From assembly GCF_900104255.1 (NCBI RefSeq), contig NZ_FNKZ01000004.1, forward strand, positions 179,599-243,598: 64,000 nucleotides of DNA, given 5' to 3'. The stretch is from Pseudoxanthomonas sp. CF385 (lineage in GTDB: Bacteria > Pseudomonadota > Gammaproteobacteria > Xanthomonadales > Xanthomonadaceae). The translations under genes and the position numbers were made by a program. The notes below the pieces were generated by a model. That model was not told the origin of the DNA and ran no database searches. It saw nothing but the letters and a program-made list of their open reading frames with translations. Shown here one piece after another: positions 60,201 through 64,000 of this stretch (positions are counted from its first letter, which is position 1; each line of letters opens with the position of its first letter).

Positions 60201-60727
60201 TCTCCCGCCTGCTGCAGCACGAGCTGGATGCCCGCAGCAGGGTGGATCGCGGCAGCATGTTCTCGATCCTGGTGCCGCGCGGCACCCAGGTCAGCGAGCG
60301 ACGCACCTCCTCGCGCCGCGCCGCGTTGGCGAGCGACTCGCTGGCCGGACTGCGCGTGCTGTGCGTGGACAATGACCGGGAAATCATCGACGGCATGCGT
60401 GCCCTGTTGGGGCGCTGGCAAGTGGACGTCATTTCCGCCACCACCGTCGACGAGGCCCTGGAGAAGGTCGGCGAAGGCGCCGCCGTGATGCTGGTGGATT
60501 ACCACCTGCACGATCGCCTCGACGGCTTGGCCACCCTGGATGCCCTGCGCGCCGCCAGCCCCGGCCCGATCGCGGGCGCGCTACTTACCGCGGACGGCCG
60601 CGACGAACTCAAGCGCGAAGCCCGCGAGCGCGGCTACCGCCTGCTGACCAAGCCCGTCAAACCCGCCTCGCTCCGCGCCTTCCTCGCCGCCCACCACGTC
60701 CCCACGCAACTACCCGCAGCCGACTGA
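57257..60727 (+). CDS. SSS-transporter/PAS hybrid histidine kinase with receiver domain
   Basis: A 1156-aa protein. Residues ~1-510 hold about 13 transmembrane segments of the sodium:solute symporter fold (WGDRRPMY, VYCSSWTFYGAVGSA, ENTVSIADFISSRYG); then a PAS domain (~645-760, GVSVVDPEMRLVAWNRRY), HisKA with His795 in AISHDVLQPLNA, an HATPase domain (QVWDTGPGIPD, GERGLGLGLSICQRI), and a receiver domain with Asp1081 in MLVDYHLHDR. This matches the CbrA/NahK/ErcS' family of putative nutrient sensors. A TTG start (57257) with GGAGAGGG fits best. No response regulator gene lies next to it, so the partner is elsewhere. Confidence 0.9.
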   Translation: MVSSWILLLVSIGYAALLFGVAWWGDRRPMYPDRPWLRPVVYSLALAVYCSSWTFYGAVGSAVRNGLGYLPIYLGPVLLLLFGWRIIERLALIARSENTVSIADFISSRYGRSRRLAALVTVIALIGVVPYLALQYKAVAMSLSVLSGEGGDSAYGFFTDPALYVALLMALFAALFGTRQVDATEHHHGMMLAISLESVVKLVAMIAVGVFAYFWLDGNAIRVTDSARTLFENAPPVGFIAQTLLGFLAIVCLPRQFHVAVVECSDVGDIRKARWLFGGYLALFSLMVVPVAAAGVALFGGSSVADDSYVLALPLAEGRTALAIVAYVGGFSAATGMVIVASIALATMVSNDLIMPVLLRRGWAEHHAEADVASRVLWIRRVAILLLALTAYTYYRSSSNDSTLASYGLMAFAAVAQFAPGLIGGLYWRGASRRGVEVGMVLGFGTWIYTLLLPTMTQAGWFDPHWLHSGPFGIAWLRPQQLFGLSGWDTLTHGTFWSLLINTGAMMIVSARSRPGVDERLRAAPFLDPYAQRPALVAGEWPGSVRVGDLRTLAERVVGERHARRAFAEQAQVLEREFQPHAPADRAWVQFTERLLAAAIGAASARIVLTSVLRGSGMELGEVVAVLDQAGQELRFNREILSTTLENISAGVSVVDPEMRLVAWNRRYQQMFGYPEGMLYVGRPVADLIRYNAERGELGEGDIDTQINKRIRYMRAGSPHIFERVRADGQVIEMRGQPLPGGGYVTSYNDITDFKLAESLLLETNETLEQRVAERSQAAEHAQQSRTRFLAAISHDVLQPLNAARLFVSALRDSEQGADPQAQERQHLAERVDASLRAAEELLDGLLDVSRLDAGGLHTQITDFDAGELLRELAAQYAPVAAGRGLKLRVHARAIPVRSDRRLLRRVLQNFLANALRYTREGRIVIGMRAHGEKVALQVWDTGPGIPDNHMRQIYDEFHRYQQPFDWGERGLGLGLSICQRISRLLQHELDARSRVDRGSMFSILVPRGTQVSERRTSSRRAALASDSLAGLRVLCVDNDREIIDGMRALLGRWQVDVISATTVDEALEKVGEGAAVMLVDYHLHDRLDGLATLDALRAASPGPIAGALLTADGRDELKREARERGYRLLTKPVKPASLRAFLAAHHVPTQLPAAD

Positions 60728-60940
60728 AGCTTCCCGCCCACGCCACCTGTTACCACCGCAGATTCGCGGCAATAACGGATTGGCACCGCTCTGGCTGCCG
60801 GATAACACGGACCCTCCCAAAAAACGCTTTGCGTCCGGCTACCGCGGAGAGCCCCGTCCTGCAAAGGCTTTCGGCGATTGACGTCGGAAATCGCCCCGTA
60901 TCAGAATCTTGCTACACCCCGCTTTCGGGGTCTAGTAGGC
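60728..60940. other. boundary between sensor kinase and cassette array
   Basis: No gene is seen. No integrase remnant (for example the C-terminal HxxR...Y region) is apparent in six-frame reading. TTGACG (60878-60883) with CAGAAT (60902-60907) at an 18-nt spacing is a possible promoter that would drive the first cassettes (a Pc-like promoter). Confidence 0.5.
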
Positions 60941-60947
60941 GTTAGGC
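60902..60947 (+). other. left-end recombination site (attI or degenerate attC)
   Basis: Ends in AGGCGTTAGGC, the same 11 bases as the right end of each attC, but the left half has no GCCTAAC-like core. It contains the hairpin ACCCCG-CTTT-CGGGGT flanked by CTAC and GTAG. It marks the exact left edge of the first cassette. Whether it is attI or a decayed attC cannot be decided. Confidence 0.5.
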
Positions 60948-60976
60948 CGCTGACTAAGACTCCAAGGACTTTTGCG

Positions 60977-61213
60977 ATGAGCGTCATTCGGCCACTTCTA
61001 GTGTTCGTACTGCTATATCTCGCGTCGGGAGCTGCGCTCCACCTAGGCCTTCCTAGTCTTATGTCCTGGCATTTCAAGCACTGCTCTGCCCCTTCCTTAG
61101 CTTGCTCCATATCCGCAGCTTTTCTTTCATACTGGTGGCTCGCGTTGTTGCCAGTTCTCGCCACTGCTACTCTGCTGATTAATCGGGTCGTAGGTAGGCG
61201 GCACGCGGCCTAA
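60977..61213 (+). CDS. cassette 1: small two-helix membrane protein
   Basis: A 78-aa protein with a first transmembrane helix (about 5-22), a short Cys-containing loop (FKHCSAPSLACS) and a second helix (~50-70). The stop codon TAA is inside the attC core (CCTAAC). A longer reading frame opens upstream (60878), but the ATG at 60977 lies within the cassette and is the likelier start. Unknown family. Confidence 0.6.
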   Translation: MSVIRPLLVFVLLYLASGAALHLGLPSLMSWHFKHCSAPSLACSISAAFLSYWWLALLPVLATATLLINRVVGRRHAA

Positions 61214-61267
61214 CAATTCATTCAAGCCGAACCCGCTTCGCGGGTCGGCTTAATTCAGGCGTTAGGC
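61208..61267 (+). repeat. attC1
   Basis: 60 bp from GCCTAAC to GTTAGGC. The centre folds as AAGCCG / CGGCTT and ACCCGC / GCGGGT around a TTC loop, with one unpaired A that marks the recombining strand. Confidence 0.95.
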
Positions 61268-61270
61268 AGC

Positions 61271-61567
61271 ATGAAAGATCGTCGCGACTATGAAAAAGCA
61301 ATTGAGATCGTGGGTAGCGTAATTCGTGCCTGGGACCCCTACTGTCTTATCGCAGAAGGCGCGCCAATCGATGAGTTTGACGGGCAAATTGCCAAGATCA
61401 CGGCTAGAGTTCCCGGGTTCCACAGTTCGGAAGATGCGGCGCAGGCAATCTCGGACATCTTCTCCAGGTCGTTTGGCCCGGACACTTTCAGTGCTGCTGA
61501 TTGCTTGGGGCCAGCGCAGCAGATCTTTACGGAGTTGGGCCGTGCAGAGCTCTTGCCTGCTGCCTAA
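61271..61567 (+). CDS. cassette 2: DUF1871-like protein
   Basis: A 98-aa soluble protein: DYEKAIEIVGSVIRAWDPY, LIAEGAPIDEFDGQIAKI and AISDIFSRSFG match the DUF1871 family of small helical proteins. The family has no known function. The ATG lies 3 nt after the R'' core without a Shine-Dalgarno; the TAA is in the next attC. Confidence 0.75.
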   Translation: MKDRRDYEKAIEIVGSVIRAWDPYCLIAEGAPIDEFDGQIAKITARVPGFHSSEDAAQAISDIFSRSFGPDTFSAADCLGPAQQIFTELGRAELLPAA

Positions 61568-61621
61568 CAATTCATTCAAGCCGACGCCGCTTCGCGGCGC
61601 GGCTTAATTCAGGCGTTAGGC
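61562..61621 (+). repeat. attC2 (stem variant)
   Basis: As attC1 but the inner stem reads CGCCGC / GCGGCG instead of ACCCGC / GCGGGT: the changes are compensatory on both sides, while the bulged A and the loop are conserved. Confidence 0.95.
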
Positions 61622-61626
61622 CGCTC

Positions 61627-61923
61627 ATGCACCCTTACACAATGCTCAAAGAGTTGCTGCAAGAGCTTGGTGCCCAGCTGACCTCTGAAGATTTGCGGCC
61701 AGACGTGTTTGGTAGCTATGTTGCGACCTATGCCAACGGCAGCAATCCCTTCCGACTTGTTTGGGATGGTAAAGATGGTTGGGGCTTCGTGCAGCAGCAT
61801 CGCGCTGACGGGAATTGGGCAGACGCCACAGACTTCCTAACTGAGGGAGATCTCGAGAGTGTTCCGCAGAACCATACCAAGATTAGTCAGTTCCGACAGG
61901 CCGTTGCCGCACTCCTGCGGTGA
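61627..61923 (+). CDS. cassette 3: hypothetical soluble protein
   Basis: A 98-aa protein with a predicted helical start (MLKELLQELGAQL) and a central beta-like Gly/Trp-rich region (VWDGKDGWGFVQQH). Not recognised. It is the only complete cassette here whose stop (TGA) is outside the attC core. The ATG lies 5 nt after the R'' core; a longer upstream frame crosses the attC and is unlikely. Confidence 0.6.
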   Translation: MHPYTMLKELLQELGAQLTSEDLRPDVFGSYVATYANGSNPFRLVWDGKDGWGFVQQHRADGNWADATDFLTEGDLESVPQNHTKISQFRQAVAALLR

Positions 61924-61926
61924 GCG

Positions 61927-61986
61927 GCCTAACAATTCATTCAAGCCGAACCCGCTTCGCGGGTCGGCTTAATTCAGGCGTTAGAT
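61927..61986 (+). repeat. attC3
   Basis: Standard 60-bp form, but the R'' core of the following cassette reads GTTAGAT. Confidence 0.95.
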
Positions 61987-61989
61987 GCC

Positions 61990-62256
61990 ATGGAAAGCTC
62001 TCAGAAGGTCTCGCCAAAGCGCATGGCTGTTCTGTGTAGCTTGGCAGAGCTACCTGATGGTTCATTAAGGGTGGTCCTTGACGACGCACGCAAGGGTCAA
62101 GAGCCAGGCGCCTGGGCGCACCAAAGCTTAGTTTCCTTCAAGGACTACTCTCCCCGCGTCCTCGATGACTTAGCTGCACTGCCTGAGGCAGAGCTGGCAA
62201 ACTTCGGTTATTACGTGCTGGCCCGTCTGTTAGCGAGCAACGGGCATGGCACCTAA
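61990..62256 (+). CDS. cassette 4: hypothetical soluble protein
   Basis: An 88-aa protein with a charged N-terminus and a helical centre (RVLDDLAALPEAELANFGYYV). Not recognised. ATG 3 nt after the core; TAA inside attC4. Confidence 0.6.
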   Translation: MESSQKVSPKRMAVLCSLAELPDGSLRVVLDDARKGQEPGAWAHQSLVSFKDYSPRVLDDLAALPEAELANFGYYVLARLLASNGHGT

Positions 62257-62310
62257 CAATTCATTCAAGCCGAACCCGCTTCGCGGGTCGGCTTAATTCA
62301 GGCGTTAGGC
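62251..62310 (+). repeat. attC4
   Basis: R' reads ACCTAAC, which forms a G-T wobble on the bottom strand with the GTTAGAT at the start of its own cassette. Confidence 0.95.
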
Positions 62311-62314
62311 ACCC

Positions 62315-62785
62315 ATGAACCTATCGGACTACTTGATAGATCAAGAAGGTTACGACTGGGCCGGCATCCTGGCGGATTGGGCGTGGCTACTCCCCTCCGA
62401 CCTGACAGTCTGGATGGTCAATCGATTCGGCGATCTGATCTTTGTCCCAGACGACGGTACCGTCCAGTTCCTAGACATTGGTGCCGGCTCCGTCAAGCAA
62501 GTAGCCGAGAGCCGCGAAGACTTCTTCACGCAAGTTGACTTGGGTGACAACGCGGACAGTTGGTTGTTGATATCGCTCACCGACAAATGCGTTTCGACAG
62601 GACTCGTGCTCGGCCCCGGCCAGTGCTACACATTCAAGATCGCGCCGGTCTTCGACGGCAAGTACTCTATCGACAACATTGAGATCGGTGACTTAGTCGT
62701 CAACTACAGCCTGCTCGCGCAGACTCATCAACAGATCAAGGATCTTCCGGATGGCGCTCAGATCAAACTCGTGCTGGGTGCCTAA
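62315..62785 (+). CDS. cassette 5: DUF1851/Tdi1-like T6SS immunity-family protein
   Basis: A 156-aa soluble protein. VWMVNRFGDLIFVPDDGTV, QFLDIGAGSVKQVAESRED, FTQVDLGDNADSWLLI and GLVLGPGQCYTFKIAP match the Tdi1/DUF1851 family, whose best-known member neutralises the Agrobacterium Tde1 DNase effector. No effector gene is near, so this is an orphan immunity-like protein. TAA in attC5. Confidence 0.8.
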   Translation: MNLSDYLIDQEGYDWAGILADWAWLLPSDLTVWMVNRFGDLIFVPDDGTVQFLDIGAGSVKQVAESREDFFTQVDLGDNADSWLLISLTDKCVSTGLVLGPGQCYTFKIAPVFDGKYSIDNIEIGDLVVNYSLLAQTHQQIKDLPDGAQIKLVLGA

Positions 62786-62839
62786 CAATTCATTCAAGCC
62801 GAACCCGCTTCGCGGGTCGGCTTAATTCAGGCGTTAGGC
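62780..62839 (+). repeat. attC5
   Basis: Canonical 60-bp site. Confidence 0.95.
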
Positions 62840-62865
62840 GGCACACAAGCAACTAGGAGGCTGTC

Positions 62866-63114
62866 GTGTCAGAAGCAGGTCCGTACCACAGACGTGGCGA
62901 GCCCGGAGGCCCTGGCTGCCCGGTGACCGAACTGCCAGTCTCGACCAAGCTGCCCAGTGGCGAGATCATTTCAATGGCTCTTCTGAGCGCCTCCGAGAAT
63001 GCCACTGAGATTGAACTGTTGCGCACTATCGCCCACTCCCTACGAATTCAGTGGGGGCAGGATGAGTTCGGCTGGTGGGCAGCAGTCCCCAGTACCTCTC
63101 ATACTGCCGCCTAA
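62866..63114 (+). CDS. cassette 6: hypothetical soluble protein
   Basis: An 82-aa protein starting at GTG 62866 with the only good Shine-Dalgarno in the array (AGGAGG, 62855-62860, 5 nt upstream). It has a Gly/Pro-rich N-terminus and a helical segment (NATEIELLRTIAHSLRIQWG). Not recognised. TAA in attC6. Confidence 0.65.
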   Translation: MSEAGPYHRRGEPGGPGCPVTELPVSTKLPSGEIISMALLSASENATEIELLRTIAHSLRIQWGQDEFGWWAAVPSTSHTAA

Positions 63115-63168
63115 CAATTCATTCAAGCCGAACCCGCTTCGCGGGTCGGCTTAACTCAGGCGTTAGGC
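63109..63168 (+). repeat. attC6
   Basis: 60 bp, TTAACTCAGG variant in the right spacer. Confidence 0.95.
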
Positions 63169-63172
63169 CTTG

Positions 63173-63502
63173 ATGGAAAAATTCATCGCAGCCGTATTCT
63201 TGCTTTCCGCGATTGCGGTCCTGCCCGCGTTCGCGGCGTCTATCTATAGCTCCAACCTTCTTAACCGCTATCTTGAGCTGAGGCATCCAGACATTTGGCG
63301 CAGCATCGCGCCAGACTCACTTTCGGAGCCATCCCTTTCTGCGTCGGTTACTAGATTTGTCACCCAGCGGACGTATAGAGAGATTGGCGACGCTCGCCTC
63401 GATGCCCTCGGCGACCAATGCTTTCGGCTACTCTGCGTTGCGGCAATGATCTTCCTCGTTCTCGTGGCTTCGGGACTGACGTATGGCGCACTCAAGGCCT
63501 AA
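63173..63502 (+). CDS. cassette 7: small membrane protein
   Basis: A 109-aa protein with an N-terminal helix/signal (FIAAVFLLSAIAVLPAFAAS) and a C-terminal transmembrane segment (LCVAAMIFLVLVASGLTYG). Middle region polar, no motif recognised. The start ATG is 4 nt after the core; a TTG directly before it is possible. TAA in attC7. Confidence 0.65.
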   Translation: MEKFIAAVFLLSAIAVLPAFAASIYSSNLLNRYLELRHPDIWRSIAPDSLSEPSLSASVTRFVTQRTYREIGDARLDALGDQCFRLLCVAAMIFLVLVASGLTYGALKA

Positions 63503-63556
63503 CAATTCATTCAAGCCGAACCCGCTTCGCGGGTCGGCTTAATTCTGGCGTTAGGC
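63497..63556 (+). repeat. attC7
   Basis: 60 bp, with TTCTGGCG in place of TTCAGGCG in the right spacer. Confidence 0.95.
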
Positions 63557-63576
63557 CGCTACCGAGCGATTCTGTC

Positions 63577-63864
63577 ATGGAAGAGAATCAATACAGCAGT
63601 TCGGCGTTCGCTGTAGCTGTAGTTGCGATGACTATCTCGGCCCTATTTATGGCGGCGGCACCATTCGTGTTTATCGCAATTCTTTACCAGGGCGGCTTCG
63701 GCATGGTGCCAGTGCGCTCCGGCAGCGGAGACGTGATTTCCCATGTTAACAACACAGTTGCCGCACTCCTCTTCTCTGGATTTATGTTCCTTTTTAGTGC
63801 TCTGGTATTCTTCTTCTCAAAGAAGGCTGCGGCTAAGCTTCTCAAGCAACGTGACGCGGCCTAA
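63577..63864 (+). CDS. cassette 8: small two-helix membrane protein
   Basis: A 95-aa protein with two transmembrane segments (about 10-36 and 62-81) and a basic C-terminus (KKAAAKLLKQRD). Not recognised. ATG 63577 is 20 nt after the core. TAA in attC8. Confidence 0.6.
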   Translation: MEENQYSSSAFAVAVVAMTISALFMAAAPFVFIAILYQGGFGMVPVRSGSGDVISHVNNTVAALLFSGFMFLFSALVFFFSKKAAAKLLKQRDAA

Positions 63865-63918
63865 CAATTCATTCAAGCCGAACCCGCTTCGCGGGTCGGC
63901 TTAACTCAGGCGTTAGGC
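63859..63918 (+). repeat. attC8
   Basis: 60 bp, TTAACTCAGG variant as attC6. Confidence 0.95.
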
Positions 63919-63921
63919 CGC

Positions 63922-64000
63922 ATGTTCAAAGCTATCGGAATTTTGGTCTTCTTGAGCAGTGTCATCGCGCTGCTCGTAACGGGCGGCCTTGTCTCAGCAG
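63922..64000 (+). CDS. cassette 9: truncated membrane protein (runs off window)
   Basis: Begins MFKAIGILVFLSSVIALLVT at ATG 63922, 3 nt after the core, as in cassettes 2 and 4; a signal-anchor or transmembrane segment fills the visible 26 residues. The gene continues past the window end. Confidence 0.55.
   Translation, partial: MFKAIGILVFLSSVIALLVTGGLVSA

Larger units (their letters stand above)
60941..64000 (+). mobile_element. integron cassette array (no integrase in window)
   Basis: Nine consecutive cassettes, all with genes on the plus strand, separated by eight 60-bp attC sites that are nearly identical (R' GCCTAAC, R'' GTTAGGC). Cassettes are 320-529 bp with one small gene each, and all are visibly less GC-rich than the flanking chromosome. 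Orientation puts the attI end on the left, yet no intI lies in the 213 bases before the array; the next gene is the sensor kinase. The array continues past 64000. Confidence 0.93.

Noticed and set aside
57848..60511. Long minus-strand frame opposite the sensor kinase
   Set aside because: Shadow of the sense gene: composition is biased and no domain is recognised.
60728..60940. Integrase remnant
   Set aside because: Read in six frames, no tyrosine-recombinase motif is visible.
61501..61626. Longer start for the cassette 3 gene across attC2
   Set aside because: The upstream part of the frame lies within cassette 2 and attC2; a cassette gene starts after its own R'' core.
60941..64000. CRISPR array
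   Set aside because: The 60-bp repeats are regularly spaced, but spacers are 260-470 bp long and coding, and the repeats have integron cores (GTTAGGC/GCCTAAC) and a bulged hairpin.

Overview
The window is high-GC (roughly two-thirds G+C) chromosomal DNA from a gammaproteobacterium of the family Xanthomonadaceae, probably close to Pseudoxanthomonas, Xanthomonas or Stenotrophomonas. The clues are a stand-alone chorismatase of the XanB2 type, the trxA-rho, polA-DUF2782, rsmG-parA-parB and rpmB-rpmG neighbourhoods, xanthomonad-style REP palindromes, and a terminal array of gene cassettes with near-identical 60-bp attC sites. The species cannot be named from sequence reading alone.

Layout. 0-16 kb: thioredoxin and Rho (Rho has an Asn/Arg-rich N-terminal extension); a membrane-anchored winged-helix regulator with a TPR-like region; a Kef-type antiporter; a very large ankyrin-repeat membrane protein translationally coupled to ycgL; a secreted S9 peptidase; hemF. 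16-24 kb: DNA replication and repair genes (polA, uvrD) with a universal stress protein that carries a well-positioned FNR/ANR-type promoter. 24-33 kb: a second S9 peptidase (DPP-IV type), xanB2, hemB, a beta-barrel protein, aroE and a ThuA-like protein. 33.5-41.8 kb: an eight-gene tightly packed minus-strand operon (RDD, RDD, SpoIIM-like, DUF4129, DUF4350, MoxR ATPase, DUF58, DUF4380). 42-49 kb: mixed housekeeping genes including a coniferyl-aldehyde-dehydrogenase-like enzyme, a DHA2 efflux pump, exonuclease III and a phosphopantetheinyl transferase. 49-54 kb: rsmG-parA-parB, a DUF885 protein, two REP-type inverted-repeat pairs, and the rpmB-rpmG ribosomal protein operon with a structured leader. 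54-60.7 kb: cardiolipin synthase, an FAD oxidoreductase and a 1156-residue SSS-PAS-histidine kinase-receiver hybrid. 60.9-64 kb (running off the window): an integron cassette array with nine cassettes (the last truncated) and eight complete attC sites, of lower GC than the rest, with no integrase gene on its upstream side.

Two cross-cutting patterns stand out. First, in every complete cassette the first 10-13 bases are complementary to the last 10-13 bases, in a cassette-specific way that extends past the 7-bp recombination core and sometimes reaches the start codon. Second, at least ten genes (polA, uvrD, hemF, xthA, rsmG, calB-like, gamma-carbonic anhydrase, thuA-like, ykgJ-like, FAD oxidoreductase) have a -10-like hexamer ending 6-8 nt before the start codon, which predicts leaderless mRNAs for several core genes. 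Both are visible in the sequence and can be tested.

Transmembrane counts, domain boundaries and family names were assigned by eye and not by database search.
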